In this document: in pieces, positions 18,625 to 30,405 of the stretch
Position numbering within the stretch: the first letter of the stretch is position 1
Layout of the letters: each line of letters begins with the position of its first letter
NCBI GenBank assembly: GCA_001914535.1
Contig: MNCR01000014.1
Location: 1-45,477, forward strand
Reading direction: 5' to 3'
Source of the DNA: Candidatus Rokubacteria bacterium 13_2_20CM_69_15_1
GTDB lineage: Bacteria > Methylomirabilota > Methylomirabilia > Rokubacteriales > CSP1-6
Length of the DNA stretch: 45,477 nucleotides
The notes under the pieces: generated by a model
The model's database searches: none
Seen by the model: the letters and a program-made list of their open reading frames with translations, nothing else
What the model was told of the DNA's origin: nothing
Program-made: the position numbers and the translations under genes

Positions 18625-21600
18625 CAGATCTCCTCGAGCTGAGCGTACTGGAGCGAGAGCTGCTTCCGACCGACCGAGGCGAAACGCACCGTGACGAGCG
18701 TGTCAGCGCCGCTCCGCTCGACACCGACCACGAGCCCCTCACCCCAGCGACCGTGGCGGACGCGCGCGCCGACCTTGAGGGGCAGGTCGTCGTCGCTCGC
18801 GTCGGCGAGCGACGCCTCCGCGTCGGGCGCGGCGGGCGCGCCGGCACGGTCCGCGCCGCCGAGGAGGGCGAGGTGTTCCGCCGGCATTTCCAGCAGGAAG
18901 CGCGAGGGCTCGCCCAGACCGTAGCCGTGCGCCCGGCGATGGAGGGCGTAGGAGATCCAGAGCCGGACCTTCGCGCGCGTGATCCCGACATAGCAGAGTC
19001 GCCGCTCCTCCTCGATCTCGTCCACGGAGTCCATCGAGCGGGCGTGCGGAAAGACCCCCTCCTCCATCCCCGTGAGGAAGACGACAGGGAACTCGAGCCC
19101 CTTCGCCGAGTGGAGCGTCATGAGGGTGACGCCGCGCGTACCATCCGGCAGCTCGTCGACGTCGCTCACCAGCGCGACGCCGTCGAGGAACCCTTCGAGC
19201 GTCGCGGTCTCCGGCCCCCGCGCATAGTCCTCGGCCGCGGCGATCAGCTCCTCGAGGTTCTCGAGCCGCGCCTCGGCCTCCGACGAGCGCTCGGCTCGCA
19301 GGTCATCGCGGTACCCGCTCGCGTCCAGGACCTGGTCGATGAACGCGGGCAGCGGCGCCGTCTCTCTCTCCGCCGCGAGGCGCGAGAGGAGCGCGGCGAA
19401 CTCCTCGAGCGCGTGCCGGGGCCTGCCGGTGAGGTCGGCCGGCGGCGTCGCCGCGAGCGTGAGGAGCGGCCGCCCCTCGCGGGAGGCCACCTCCTCCAGG
19501 CGCGTGAGCGTGGCGCGACCGATGCCGCGGCCCGGCGCCTGGATCGCCCGGCGGAAGGCGACGTCGTCGGCGGGGTTCACGACGAGCCGGAGATACGCGA
19601 GCGCGTCCTTGATCTCCTTGCGCTCGTAGAAGCGCACCGAGCCGACGATCACATACGGGATCCCGCCCCGCCGGAGCGCATCCTCGAGCACCCGCGACTG
19701 AGCGTTGGTGCGGTAGAACACGGCGATGTCGTCCCAGGCGGTGGAGGCGGCGCGCGCGGCCAGGATCGTCTGGGCGACGAAGTTGGCCTCCTCATGCTCG
19801 TCCCAGGCGCGGTACACCGCCGCGCGCTCGCCCTCGCCGTTGTCGGTCCACAGCGCCTTGTCCTTCCGCGAGACGTTGTGGGCGATGACCCCAGAGGCGA
19901 GGGCCAGGATCCGCTTCGTGGAGCGGTAGTTCTGCTCGAGCCGGATCACCCGAGTGCCCGGATAGTCCGTCTCGAAGTCGAGGATGTTCCGGATGTCGGC
20001 CCCGCGCCACCGATAAATCGAGTTGTGGACGATCACCTCTCCAGCTGCGTAATTGCGGAAGTCCTCGATCGTCAGGTCGTAGACGAACCCGCGGTACCGA
20101 CGGAACTCGACCGACGCGACCCGCACCTCCCGAACCTCGCCGGCTTTCAGGATGGGGATCGCCATGCCGAGACGCACGTGGCTGGCAGGCATGAACTGGA
20201 ACGCTTTGCGGGGCGTGAGACGGGCGCGCCGCACCACTTCCATGGCCGCGCCTACGCATAGGCTCCGGGCGAACTCGAGCCCCTTGTCGTAATCCTTGCG
20301 CGAGGTCTCGATTCGCCAGGTCCGTCGCTTGCCGCGCCGAGGCCGGGAGACGAGCGAAACCGCTTCCCAGAGGGTCTCGTCGGAGCTTATGAGCTGAATC
20401 CGGTGCTCGTGCCACTCGTACTGCCTCGGGTCCCCGAACATCGTGAAGTTGACGATCTTTCGCGAGCCTTCGCGAGTGAGCGCACGCGCACGGTGATGTG
20501 GGTAGTCGGGGAATAATCGAAGATCGGCCATCAGGCGCTCGGCCCGAGCCCGAGTATCGACGTCCTGGTAAAGCCGGTCCACATGGTCCTGGGTGAGCGC
20601 CATTCGACGGCCGCGGACGTGGAACACCATGGTCGGCAGACCGTACTGCGCCGCGAAGTACGACTCGAGGTACCTAGCGTCGGCCAGCGAGTCGCAGACG
20701 GCCAGGATCCACAGCCTGTCCGCGACCTCGTGGGTGGTCCGCATCTGAATCCCGGGCACGATCGCCTTGTCGTCACCGGACCTGGCGCCCCGGGTGACTC
20801 CGACACGATAACCGAGCCTCCCTTGATACATCAGATACACGTAGTATCGCTTCGGGTCCGGGTCGACGCGGGCAAACAGCACGTGATTCGGAGTCGCAAC
20901 GAGCTCCTGCCCGGCGTCCGTCGTGATCGCGACGACGAGCCCGTCGAACTCGCTTCGACGGACTGCCTGGACGCGAGCCGTCCGTGCGCTACCCCAGCCG
21001 GCCCCAGCGATGATCCGATCGCCTTCGCGGATCTTCTCGACGGGCCTCGGGCCTCGGGGCGTCTCGATCAGCGTCCCCTCGACGACGCATTGGTCTGCGT
21101 CACCGACCACGCAGACGTTCCGGCGCTCGCCGGTGAGCTGCCGAATGATCCGGTACTGGGCGCGGTTTGTGTCCTGGTACTCGTCCACGAGCACGTGCGT
21201 CCAGAGCCCGCGGTACCACGCGAGCACCTGGGGCGCCTCCGCGAAGAGGCGCACGGTCAGGAGCAGGAGGTCGTCGAAGTCCACGGCGGCCGCCTGAGCG
21301 AGCCGCTCCGCGTAGCGGCGGACGAGCGCCGCGATCCGCTCCTCGCGCGGCCCCCGCGCCGCCCGCTCGATCTCCTCGAGCGAGACCATCTGGTTCTTCG
21401 CCGCGCTGATCCGCTGGACGAGCGACGCCGGCGTCCACGTCCGGTCCGTCATGTCGAGCTCGCGCATGCACTCCTTCACGAGCTGGAGGCGGTCGTCCTC
21501 GTCGTAGATCGTGAAGTGCGGCGGATGGCCGATGTGTCGGATGTGCGCGCGGAGAATCCGCACGCACGCCGAGTGGAACGTCGCGATCAGGGGCGCCCGG

Positions 21601-21851
21601 ATCCCGAGCGGCGCCAGCAGCGCCTCCACCCGCCGCGCCATCTCGCCGGCCGCCTTGTTCGTGAACGTGACCGCGAGGACGTTCTTCGGGTGCACCCCGC
21701 GCACGCTCAGGAGCCACGCGATCCGGTGGGCGATGACGCGCGTCTTCCCACTCCCGGCGCCCGCGAGCACGAGGAGGGGCCCGTCGCCCGCCGTCACGGC
21801 ATCGCGCTGCGGCGGATTCAGATCGGCGAGAAGGGCGTCGCGGTCCAGCAC
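18624..21851 (-). CDS. pcrA: UvrD/PcrA-type superfamily 1 DNA helicase precursor with intein
   Basis: A 1075-aa translation product: 719 aa of helicase interrupted by a 356-aa intein (residues 255-610). Exteins carry the SF1A motifs: Q-motif LNPPQRDAV, Walker A GAGSGKT, DEYQDTN (motif II), GDADQ/SIYRWRGA (motif III, split by the intein), EQNYRS, MTLHSAKGLEFPVVF and VGITRAK. After splicing it should unwind DNA 3' to 5' in nucleotide excision and mismatch repair. The start is GTG 21851; TACAAT lies 6 nt before it and no Shine-Dalgarno sequence is seen. The C-terminal tudor-like tail (VGARVRHGRWGEGLVVG) is typical of PcrA. Confidence 0.95.
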   Translation of the reverse strand: MLDRDALLADLNPPQRDAVTAGDGPLLVLAGAGSGKTRVIAHRIAWLLSVRGVHPKNVLAVTFTNKAAGEMARRVEALLAPLGIRAPLIATFHSACVRILRAHIRHIGHPPHFTIYDEDDRLQLVKECMRELDMTDRTWTPASLVQRISAAKNQMVSLEEIERAARGPREERIAALVRRYAERLAQAAAVDFDDLLLLTVRLFAEAPQVLAWYRGLWTHVLVDEYQDTNRAQYRIIRQLTGERRNVCVVGDADQCVVEGTLIETPRGPRPVEKIREGDRIIAGAGWGSARTARVQAVRRSEFDGLVVAITTDAGQELVATPNHVLFARVDPDPKRYYVYLMYQGRLGYRVGVTRGARSGDDKAIVPGIQMRTTHEVADRLWILAVCDSLADARYLESYFAAQYGLPTMVFHVRGRRMALTQDHVDRLYQDVDTRARAERLMADLRLFPDYPHHRARALTREGSRKIVNFTMFGDPRQYEWHEHRIQLISSDETLWEAVSLVSRPRRGKRRTWRIETSRKDYDKGLEFARSLCVGAAMEVVRRARLTPRKAFQFMPASHVRLGMAIPILKAGEVREVRVASVEFRRYRGFVYDLTIEDFRNYAAGEVIVHNSIYRWRGADIRNILDFETDYPGTRVIRLEQNYRSTKRILALASGVIAHNVSRKDKALWTDNGEGERAAVYRAWDEHEEANFVAQTILAARAASTAWDDIAVFYRTNAQSRVLEDALRRGGIPYVIVGSVRFYERKEIKDALAYLRLVVNPADDVAFRRAIQAPGRGIGRATLTRLEEVASREGRPLLTLAATPPADLTGRPRHALEEFAALLSRLAAERETAPLPAFIDQVLDASGYRDDLRAERSSEAEARLENLEELIAAAEDYARGPETATLEGFLDGVALVSDVDELPDGTRGVTLMTLHSAKGLEFPVVFLTGMEEGVFPHARSMDSVDEIEEERRLCYVGITRAKVRLWISYALHRRAHGYGLGEPSRFLLEMPAEHLALLGGADRAGAPAAPDAEASLADASDDDLPLKVGARVRHGRWGEGLVVGVERSGADTLVTVRFASVGRKQLSLQYAQLEEI
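20022..21089 (-). mobile_element. Intein in helicase motif III, with a GIY-YIG-like insert
   Basis: Inserted between Gln254 and Ser611 of the precursor, inside GDxDQSIY. Splicing residues are intact: Cys1 (block A CVVEGTLIETPRGPRPVEKI), block B TxxH as TPNH, block F YDLTIEDFRNYAAGEVIV, penultimate His and terminal Asn (VHN), then Ser+1. The roughly 200-residue middle begins YYVYLMYQG and GYRVGVT and continues with WILAVCDSLADARYLESYFAAQYG. This resembles a GIY-YIG nuclease core more than a LAGLIDADG enzyme. GC content is visibly lower than in the exteins. Removal would leave a normal 719-aa helicase. Confidence 0.93.
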
Positions 21852-21927
21852 CAGGCGATTGTACCGTATGCCGGACGGCGCCTCGTGGGCGGTGATGCGA
21901 CGACCGCGGCGGCCCGCACCGATCGAT

Positions 21928-21953
21928 CGGCCCCCGGGCGCGCGTGGGGGCCG
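21928..21953 (-). terminator. GC-rich hairpin after glmS
   Basis: CGGCCCCC at 21928-21935 pairs perfectly with GGGGGCCG at 21946-21953 around a 10-nt loop, starting 4 nt past the glmS stop in the direction of transcription. No clear T-run follows. It separates the glmS operon from the helicase operon. Confidence 0.5.
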
Positions 21954-21957
21954 CGGT

Positions 21958-23606
<1,649 letters not shown>

Positions 23607-23610
<4 letters not shown>

Positions 23611-23738
23611 GGGGCTCTCGCGGAGGAGAGCACGGCGATGCCCGCCGAATCGTAGCCGCGGTACTCGAGGCGCTTGAGCCCTTCGACGATGATGGACACC
23701 GCGTTCTTGTCCCCGACGTACCCGACGATGCCACACAT
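23607..23738 (-). pseudogene. glmS: GlmS N-terminal fragment with the catalytic Cys
   Basis: Forty-three codons starting at ATG 23738, 2 nt after the glmU stop, encode the canonical GlmS start: [10 protein letters not shown], then [18 protein letters not shown]. The frame then departs (LSSARAP) and stops at TGA 23607. The downstream frame resumes as [19 protein letters not shown]. Compared with the family, about 20 residues are missing between GIAVL and LLRE (the segment normally holding RR-x-GKL-x-NL). This is an internal deletion whose size is not a multiple of three. It could be real damage, a split coupled gene, or an assembly collapse. The start codon and Cys2 are intact. Confidence 0.85.
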
Positions 23739-23740
23739 GG

Positions 23741-25120
23741 CTAGACCTCCGGGCTCTTGTGCTTCTTGGCCTTCCGTGCCGTCCAGCCTTCCTTGACGAC
23801 CTGCGCGCCACGCCCGACCGCGAGCGCGCCCGGCGGCACGTCCTTCGTGATGGTCGAGCCGGCGCCGATGTAGGCGCCCTCGCCGATCGTGAGGGGGGCC
23901 ACGAGGCTCGAGTTGGTGCCGACGAACGCGCCGTCGCCGATCGTGGTCGCGTGCTTCGCGACGCCGTCGTAGTTGCACGTGACCGTGCCGGCGCCGACGT
24001 TGACGTCGGCGCCCACGGTCGTGTCGCCGACGTAGGAGACGTGCGGCACCTTCGACCCGCGACCGATGCGCGACTTCTTGAGCTCCGCGAAGTTTCCGAC
24101 CTTGGCCTTCTGCCCGATGTGGCACCCGGGGCGGAGGTGGCAGAAGGGGCCGAGCGTCGCGCCGTCCTCGACCACGGCTTCGGCGATGATGCAGTAGGGC
24201 TTGAGCGTGACGCGGTCGCCGAACCGGCTCGCCGTCACGTGGCTGCCGGACCCGACGACGCACTCGGTCCCGAACGTCGTCACGCCTTCGAGGACGACCT
24301 GCGGGTACACGACGGTGTCGGGACCGAGCGTGACCGTGTCCTCGATGTACGTGCTCGCGGGGTCGACGATGGTGACGCCGTCGGCCATCAGGCGGTCGAG
24401 GATACGGCGGCGCAGGATCGCCGCGACGGCCGCGAGCTGTCTTCGGTCGTTGATCCCGAGCGCCTCGACCGGATCCGGGGCCGTCACCGCCTCGATCCGG
24501 CCGCCCGCCTTGGCCAGGATGCCGATGACGTCCGTCAGGTAGTACTCGCCCTGATCGTTGTCGGTCCGTACCTCGGCGAGCGCCGGCCAGAGGCGCCGCG
24601 CGTCGAAGCAGTAGATGCTCGTGTTGATCTCGGCGATCTTCTTCTGGTCGTCGGTGGCGTCCCGGTCCTCGACGATGCGCCGCACGCGGCCGTCCTGGCG
24701 CAGGATGCGCCCGTAGCCCTGGGGACGGTCCGCGACCGCGGTCAGGACCGTGGCCGCGGCGGCCGTGGCCTGATGATGACCGACGAGGTGCTCGAGCGTC
24801 TCGCCCGAGAGCAGCGGCATGTCTCCGGCCAGGACCACGATGGGCCCGCTGCCACACGCGCCTCGCGCCTGCCCGAGGGCGTGGCCCGTGCCGAGCCGCT
24901 CGCGCTGTTCGACGAATGTGACGCCGTCGCCCGCGGCGGCGCGCACGTCGTCGGCGTTCGGCCCGACGACCATGACGACCCGGTCGGCGATCGCGCGCGC
25001 CGTCCGGAGCGCGTAGGCGATCAGCGGGCGGCCAGCGAGCGGGTGGAGCACTTTGGGCTGCCGGGAGCGCATCCGCTTGGCCTCCCCAGCGGCGAGAATG
25101 ACCGCGGTCACCCCGTCCAT
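23741..25120 (-). CDS. glmU: Bifunctional N-acetylglucosamine-1-P uridyltransferase / glucosamine-1-P acetyltransferase
   Basis: A 459-aa enzyme making UDP-GlcNAc for peptidoglycan and lipid A. The N-terminal uridyltransferase domain has [37 protein letters not shown] and GINDRRQLA. The C-terminal left-handed beta-helix has hexapeptide repeats and the acetyltransferase core ([37 protein letters not shown]). ATG 25120 follows AGGA at 5-nt spacing. It lies 37 nt after rluD and 2 nt before glmS, pairing consecutive pathway enzymes. Confidence 0.96.
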   Translation of the reverse strand: MDGVTAVILAAGEAKRMRSRQPKVLHPLAGRPLIAYALRTARAIADRVVMVVGPNADDVRAAAGDGVTFVEQRERLGTGHALGQARGACGSGPIVVLAGDMPLLSGETLEHLVGHHQATAAAATVLTAVADRPQGYGRILRQDGRVRRIVEDRDATDDQKKIAEINTSIYCFDARRLWPALAEVRTDNDQGEYYLTDVIGILAKAGGRIEAVTAPDPVEALGINDRRQLAAVAAILRRRILDRLMADGVTIVDPASTYIEDTVTLGPDTVVYPQVVLEGVTTFGTECVVGSGSHVTASRFGDRVTLKPYCIIAEAVVEDGATLGPFCHLRPGCHIGQKAKVGNFAELKKSRIGRGSKVPHVSYVGDTTVGADVNVGAGTVTCNYDGVAKHATTIGDGAFVGTNSSLVAPLTIGEGAYIGAGSTITKDVPPGALAVGRGAQVVKEGWTARKAKKHKSPEV

Positions 25121-25157
25121 GGGATCCTCATGGGTTCTTATCCTACACCGTCGCCGG

Positions 25158-26108
25158 CTAGGGGGTGTTGCGTAGGTGAGACAGGAGTCGCTCGATGCGG
25201 GCCGGCATCGGCGACTCGAACTCTTGCGCGCGTCCGGTGGCCGGATGAATGAACGCCAGGCGCACGGCGTGCAGGGCCAGGCCCTCGAGCGGCGTCGGGA
25301 GCGGCTCGCGGCGCCTGCCTCCATACACGTCGTCGCCGGCGACGGGGTGACCGAGCGCGGCGAGGTGCACGCGGATCTGGTGCGTGCGTCCGGTCTCGAG
25401 GCTCACCTGGAGGAGCGTGAAGCCGCCGAAGCGCTCGAGCACCCGGTACCGGGTCACCGCCCGCTTGCCCTGGCCCGCCGGGCGCACGGCCATCTTCACG
25501 CGGTCGTGCGGGCGACGGCCGATCGGCCGGTCGATCACGCCGTCGTCCGCGCGCACACGGCCGTGGACGACCGCGAGATAGCGCCGTGTCACGCTCCGTC
25601 GGGCGAGCTGAGCCACGAGCGCGTCGTAGGCCAGCTTGCTCTTGGCGACGACGAGCAGACCGGAGGTGTCCTTGTCGAGCCGGTGGACGATACCCGGGCG
25701 CCGCGGCCCGCCGACGCCCGCGACCGCGGGCGCGTGGGCCAGGAGCGCCGCGGCGAGGGTGGCGCGCGCGTGACCGGGGCCGGGGTGGACGACGACGCCG
25801 GGCGGCTTGTCGAGGACGAGGACGTGCGCGTCCTCGAACACGATCGAGAGCGGCGCCGGCTCGGGGACGAGCTCCTCGACGGCGGGCGGCGGCACGTCGA
25901 CCTCGACTCGCTCGCGCCCCGCCAGCCGCGCCGCGGCCTTCCGGACAGCGCCGTCGACGCGGACGCGGCCGGCCTCGATCAGCGCCTGGAGCCGCGCACG
26001 CGAGAGCCCGGGCAGCCGCTCGGCGAGCCAGCGGTCGAGCCTCGACCCCGCCGCGGCGGGGTCGACGGCGAGCCTGACGAGCCCGGGCGCAGCGGAGGCC
26101 GCCCTCAC
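25158..26108 (-). CDS. rluD: Large-subunit rRNA pseudouridine synthase, RluD family
   Basis: A 316-aa enzyme with an N-terminal S4 RNA-binding domain (about 17-65, [32 protein letters not shown]) and a pseudouridine synthase core. The catalytic Asp sits in [35 protein letters not shown] and DDVYGG are also present. The GTG start at 26108 overlaps the lspA stop as GTGA. The lspA-rluD order is common. The exact uridines modified (as in RluD, 23S helix 69) are inferred from family only. Confidence 0.92.
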   Translation of the reverse strand: MRAASAAPGLVRLAVDPAAAGSRLDRWLAERLPGLSRARLQALIEAGRVRVDGAVRKAAARLAGRERVEVDVPPPAVEELVPEPAPLSIVFEDAHVLVLDKPPGVVVHPGPGHARATLAAALLAHAPAVAGVGGPRRPGIVHRLDKDTSGLLVVAKSKLAYDALVAQLARRSVTRRYLAVVHGRVRADDGVIDRPIGRRPHDRVKMAVRPAGQGKRAVTRYRVLERFGGFTLLQVSLETGRTHQIRVHLAALGHPVAGDDVYGGRRREPLPTPLEGLALHAVRLAFIHPATGRAQEFESPMPARIERLLSHLRNTP

Positions 26109-26599
26109 GGGCGCGGCGCGGACGCGCCCTCGCCGAGGAGACGGATGGCGAGCACCGTCACGCCGACGGTGATCGCGGAGTCGGCGACGTTGAACGCCGG
26201 CCAGTGCCACCCGCGATAGTGGACGTCCACGAAGTCGATCACCGCGCCGAAACGGGCGCGGTCGATCAGGTTGCCGATGGCCCCGCCGAAGATCAGGCCG
26301 ATCGCCCCGTGATCGGCGAAACCGCCGCGAGGCAGGATCCGCAGGGCGACGCGGACCAGGATCACGAGCGCGACGAGTGACAGGAGCGCGACGATCCAGC
26401 GCCATTCCGTCGGCACGCTCGCGAGGAGGCCGAAGGCGAGGCCCGGGTTGAGCACCAGCGTCAGCGCCAGCACGTCGTCGATGACGCGGACGGGCGCGCC
26501 CGGGACGAGCCGGGCCAGCGCGATCAGCTTGGTGATCTGGTCGAGCACGACCACGACGCCGGCGAGGACGGCGACGCGCGTGGTCGCCGGCCGCGTCAT
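26105..26599 (-). CDS. lspA: Lipoprotein signal peptidase II
   Basis: A 164-aa inner-membrane aspartyl protease that cleaves signal peptides from prolipoproteins. Four hydrophobic segments are visible. The two catalytic aspartates are Asp122 ([20 protein letters not shown]) and Asp140 ([11 protein letters not shown]), and NPGLAFGLL matches the family's N-P/T-G-A-F region. The ATG overlaps the ileS stop as ATGA. At least two putative lipoproteins in the window would be its substrates. Confidence 0.95.
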   Translation of the reverse strand: MTRPATTRVAVLAGVVVVLDQITKLIALARLVPGAPVRVIDDVLALTLVLNPGLAFGLLASVPTEWRWIVALLSLVALVILVRVALRILPRGGFADHGAIGLIFGGAIGNLIDRARFGAVIDFVDVHYRGWHWPAFNVADSAITVGVTVLAIRLLGEGASAPRP

Positions 26600-29424
26600 C
26601 CTCGCCCGAGGACGACCGGCACGCAGCGCTCGCAGAGCCCGGGGTGCTCCCGGCTCTCGCCGACCCGCTCGCTCCACGTCCAGCAGCGCTCGCACTTCCG
26701 GCCGCGCGCCCGGTCGACGCCGATGACGAGGCCGGGGATCTCCTGGCTCTCGTACTGCACGGCCGCGCTCGCGCGCGCGCCGCCGAGCTCGACCTGCGAC
26801 ACGATGAACAGCGTGGGCAGGAGGGCGCGCTTGGCGCGGAGCAATTCCGGCAGGTCCTCGGGCGCCGCCGCGATGCGCACCCGGGCCTCGAGCCCGCTGC
26901 CGATCAGGCTCTGCGTGCGGGCGGTCTCGAGAGCCTTGGCAACCTCGCGGCGGACCTCGAGCAACCGCGCCCACTCGCGCGCCAGCGTGTCGTCGAGCCA
27001 CTCACGCGGGACCTCCGGGAATCGCTCCAGGTGGACGCTCTCGCCCTTGACGCCGGGCGCGTGCCGCCACGCCTCCTCCGCGGTGAACGTGAGGATCGGC
27101 GCCATGAGGCGGGCGAGCGCACTGAAGATGTCGTGGCACGTCGTCTGGGCCGCTCGCCGCCGCGGGTCGTCGGCCGCCGAGGTGTAGAGGCGGTCCTTGA
27201 TGATGTCCAGGTACTGCGCCGAGAGGTCCACGGCGCAGAAGTTGTGCACGGCGTGGAACACGGTGTGGAACTCGTACGTCTCGTAGGCGCGCGTGACACG
27301 ACCGACGAGCCGGCCGAGGCGATCGAGGATCCAGCGGTCGATCTCGTCGAGTCGCGCGGACGACTGACGGTCGCGCGCCGGGTCGAAGTCCGCCAGGTTC
27401 CCCAGGAGGAATCGGAACGTATTGCGGATGCGGCGGTAGGCGTCGGCGAGGCGATCGAGGATCTCCGTCGAGAAGCGGATGTCCTGCGTGTAGTCCTCGG
27501 CCGCCGCCCAGAGCCGCAGGATCTCGGCGCCGTACGTCCGGAACAGCTCGTCGAGCGTGCCGTAGTTGCCGAGCGACTTGGACATCTTCCGGCCGTCACC
27601 GTCCACCACGAACCCGTGGGTCAGGACGCTCTTGAACGGGGGTCGCCCGCGCGTGCCGATCGCCTCGAGCAGCGAGGACTGGAACCAGCCGCGGTGCTGG
27701 TCCGAGCCCTCGATGTACATCTCCGCCGGCCACTTCAGCTCCGGCCAGGTCTCGAGGACCGCCGCGTGGCTGCACCCGGAGTCGAACCAGACGTCGAGGA
27801 TGTCGGTCTCTTTCGCGAACCGCTCGCCGCCGCACTTGGCGCAGCGCGTGCCAGGCGGCAGCAGCACGGCCGCCTCGCGCGCGTACCACTCGTCGCCGCC
27901 CTGGCCCTCGCGGAAAATCCGCGCGACATGCTCGACGATCCGCTCCTCGAGGAGCAGCGTGCCGCACGCCGCGCAGTAGAACGCGACGATCGGCACGCCC
28001 CAGACGCGCTGGCGCGAGATGACCCACTCGGGCCGGTGCGCCACCATGTTGTAGATCCGCTCCTCGCCCCACCCCGGGATCCACTGCACGTCGCGCTTGA
28101 TCGCCTCGAGCGCACGGGCGCGGAATTGGTGCTTGTCGAGCTCGATGAACCACTGCTCGGTTGCGCGGAACAGCGTCGGATTCTTGCACCGCCAGCAGTG
28201 CGGGTAGGTGTGATCGAGCGCGCGCTCGGCGACGAGCATCCCGATCGATCGGAGATGGTCGATGATCCGTGGGTTGGCCTCCCACACGGTGAGCCCCGCG
28301 AAGTGCTCCACGCCAGGGACGAAGCGCCCGTCGTCGTCCACGGGGTTGAAGATCGGCAGCCCGAGCGAGCGACCGAGGTCGTAGTCCTCCTCGCCGTGAC
28401 CGGGGGCGATGTGGACGAGGCCCGTCCCCTGGTCCATCGCCACGAAGTCCGCCGCCGCGATCGGGCCCTCGCGGTCGATCCACGGGTGGCGGAACGTGTG
28501 GCCGACGAGCTCGCGTCCGTCGAAGGAGGCGAGGGCGTGGTGCGCCGGGTTCTTGAAGAGCCCCAGAAAGTCGTTGAGCCGCGCGCGCGCGACGACGTAG
28601 ACATCCGCAGACTGCCCCGGCACCTCGACGGCGACGTAAGGCTGCGTCGGGTGGACGGCGATCGCGAGATTGGCGGGCAGCGTCCACGGCGTCGTCGTCC
28701 AGATCACCGCGAAGGCGCGCCGGCCGGCGAGCGCCGCCTGGAGCGGGGCCGGCGCCGACACGAGCGGAAACTTCACCCACACCGAGGGCGTCCGCTGGTC
28801 CTCGTACTCGACCTCCGCCTGCGCCAGCGCGGTCTTGCAGTGCATGCACCAGTGCACGGGCTTGAGCCCTTTGTGGACGAGGCCCCGGCCGACGAAGCGG
28901 CCGAACTCGCGCGCGATGATCGCCTGGTAGGCGGGCGCCATCGTGACGTAGGGGTTGTCCCAGTCGCCGAAGACACCCAGGCGCTTGAACTCGGCGCGCT
29001 GGATGTCGATGAACCGGAGCGCGTACTCACGGCACTTCCTGCGCTTCTCGACGGGATCCATGGCGCGCCGCACGTCCCCCGAGGCCTGGTCGAGACCGAG
29101 CTCCTTGTCGACCTGATGCTCGATCGGCAGACCGTGACAGTCCCAGCCCGGGACGTAGACCGCGTTGAAGCCGAGCATCGTGCGCGACTTCACGATGACG
29201 TCCTTCAGGACCTTGTTGAGCACGTGGCCCAGGTGGATATTGCCGTTCGCGTACGGCGGGCCGTCGTGCAGGATCCAGAGCGGGCGATCCGCGGCCACGT
29301 GGCGGAGGCGCTTATAGATCCCGAACTGCTCCCACCAGGCGAGCATCGTCGGCTCTCGCTCCTGGAGGTTGGCCTTCATGGGAAAGGCGGTTTTCGGCAG
29401 GTTCAGCGTGGCTTTGTAGTCCAT
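26596..29424 (-). CDS. ileS: Isoleucyl-tRNA synthetase
   Basis: A 942-aa class I synthetase charging tRNA-Ile. The HIGH motif is HLGH at residues 64-67 (GNIHLGH), KMSKS is intact ([11 protein letters not shown]), and the editing domain and the C-terminal zinc knuckle (KCERCW and LCERCVPV) are present. [20 protein letters not shown] is the typical N-terminus, so ATG 29424 is preferred over ATG 29439. TACGAT lies 13 nt before ATG 29424 with no Shine-Dalgarno sequence. First gene of ileS-lspA-rluD-glmU-glmS. Confidence 0.96.
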   Translation of the reverse strand: MDYKATLNLPKTAFPMKANLQEREPTMLAWWEQFGIYKRLRHVAADRPLWILHDGPPYANGNIHLGHVLNKVLKDVIVKSRTMLGFNAVYVPGWDCHGLPIEHQVDKELGLDQASGDVRRAMDPVEKRRKCREYALRFIDIQRAEFKRLGVFGDWDNPYVTMAPAYQAIIAREFGRFVGRGLVHKGLKPVHWCMHCKTALAQAEVEYEDQRTPSVWVKFPLVSAPAPLQAALAGRRAFAVIWTTTPWTLPANLAIAVHPTQPYVAVEVPGQSADVYVVARARLNDFLGLFKNPAHHALASFDGRELVGHTFRHPWIDREGPIAAADFVAMDQGTGLVHIAPGHGEEDYDLGRSLGLPIFNPVDDDGRFVPGVEHFAGLTVWEANPRIIDHLRSIGMLVAERALDHTYPHCWRCKNPTLFRATEQWFIELDKHQFRARALEAIKRDVQWIPGWGEERIYNMVAHRPEWVISRQRVWGVPIVAFYCAACGTLLLEERIVEHVARIFREGQGGDEWYAREAAVLLPPGTRCAKCGGERFAKETDILDVWFDSGCSHAAVLETWPELKWPAEMYIEGSDQHRGWFQSSLLEAIGTRGRPPFKSVLTHGFVVDGDGRKMSKSLGNYGTLDELFRTYGAEILRLWAAAEDYTQDIRFSTEILDRLADAYRRIRNTFRFLLGNLADFDPARDRQSSARLDEIDRWILDRLGRLVGRVTRAYETYEFHTVFHAVHNFCAVDLSAQYLDIIKDRLYTSAADDPRRRAAQTTCHDIFSALARLMAPILTFTAEEAWRHAPGVKGESVHLERFPEVPREWLDDTLAREWARLLEVRREVAKALETARTQSLIGSGLEARVRIAAAPEDLPELLRAKRALLPTLFIVSQVELGGARASAAVQYESQEIPGLVIGVDRARGRKCERCWTWSERVGESREHPGLCERCVPVVLGRG

Positions 29425-29475
29425 GGTCAGATCACGCATCGTACCACGCCGCGCGAGAGCGACGGCCGCCGGGGA

Positions 29476-30084
29476 TTACTTGATCTTGGGCGCCAGGGTG
29501 GCGATGCCGTTGTCGGAGTCGATCGAGACCTTGAACTGGTCGAGGAAGTCACGTCCGAGGAGACCGTCCACCGCTCCCTGCTCGATGTCGTGCGCAACGA
29601 CCAGGAGGTCGATGACCTTCGCGTCGCCGATCTCGAGGGATTCGAGCGCTGCCGTCTGCACGCTCGCGGACCCCGTCGCGCCGCGAATCTGGCCCGTCGG
29701 CCCTTCGGTCAGGGACACCCCGGCCTCCGTGAGCGCGCGGGGGTTGATCACGGTCCGGTCGGCGCCGGTGTCGAGGATCAGCTTCACGGAGGTGCCGCCA
29801 TTGATCGTCGCGTCCACGACGATCGCCTGCCCCTTCGTGAACCTGATCTCAGTAGCGGCCGGGCCCTCGGAGGCGCCCGTCTCCGCGGACGTCCTCGACG
29901 ACCCCGGCGCCCTCCTGAGATCGAAGGGCGCCGCCGCCGAGCGGTACTTCTGGGGGACGCTGTCGATGCCCTGGACGAAGTGGGGCACGCCGCGCTCGTC
30001 GACCCAACGATAGATCGGGGCGTCGGCCGGTGCGGGACGAGCCAGGAGCAGGGTCGCCGCGACGAGCACCGCCAGTCGAATCAT
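29476..30084 (-). CDS. Exported retropepsin-like aspartic protease with DUF4124-like N-domain
   Basis: A 202-aa protein with a signal peptide (1-22), a DUF4124-like segment (PIYRWVDERGVPHFVQGIDSVP), a variable linker, and a clan AA single-lobe protease domain. The active-site motif is ILDTGADRTVI (Asp105), and GLLGRDFLDQFKVSID is near the end. Such proteins act as dimers. ATG 30084 is preceded at 7 nt by TATGAT; ATG 30096 is an alternative. It lies downstream of tatA on the same strand. The substrate is unknown. Confidence 0.78.
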   Translation of the reverse strand: MIRLAVLVAATLLLARPAPADAPIYRWVDERGVPHFVQGIDSVPQKYRSAAAPFDLRRAPGSSRTSAETGASEGPAATEIRFTKGQAIVVDATINGGTSVKLILDTGADRTVINPRALTEAGVSLTEGPTGQIRGATGSASVQTAALESLEIGDAKVIDLLVVAHDIEQGAVDGLLGRDFLDQFKVSIDSDNGIATLAPKIK

Positions 30085-30173
30085 CGCGCGAATCATACCG
30101 TACAAACCGGTCGACGCGAGAGGGTTGCCGCGAGGTCAGAGCGACGCGGTCGGCGTGGGCACGGCCGGGCGGA

Positions 30174-30368
30174 TTACGACGCCTTCTTCTCCTCTTCCTT
30201 TTTCACGGCAGCCGTCGAGTCGTCCTTTGACGTCTCGCTGACGCCCTTCTTGAACTCCTTGACGCTCGATCCCAGCGAGCGCGCCAGATCCGGCAGGCGG
30301 TTGGCGCCGAAGAGGATCAACACGATCACGAGGATGATCAGCAACTCCTGGTAGCCCAGTCCAAACAT
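30174..30368 (-). CDS. tatA: Twin-arginine translocase subunit TatA/TatE
   Basis: A 64-aa protein with the family layout: a short N-terminus (MFGLGYQE), one transmembrane helix (about 6-20), the hinge [14 protein letters not shown], an amphipathic helix and a Lys/Glu-rich tail. It forms the protein-conducting part of the Tat system with TatC (not in the window). AAGGAG precedes the ATG. It lies 37 nt after selB. The Tat-type binding protein at 675 is a likely client. Confidence 0.93.
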   Translation of the reverse strand: MFGLGYQELLIILVIVLILFGANRLPDLARSLGSSVKEFKKGVSETSKDDSTAAVKKEEEKKAS

Positions 30369-30405
30369 GAGAGGCTCCTTTCAGCGCCTTCACCATACTC
30401 CGCGC

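Noticed and set aside
23739-23760. glmS ribozyme upstream of glmS
   Set aside because: Only 2 nt separate glmU and glmS, leaving no room for a ribozyme.
26644-30354. A 1236-codon plus-strand open frame across ileS and the retropepsin gene
   Set aside because: Same shadow effect; composition is Arg/Glu/Val/Leu-biased with no domain, and ileS and lspA are certain on the other strand.
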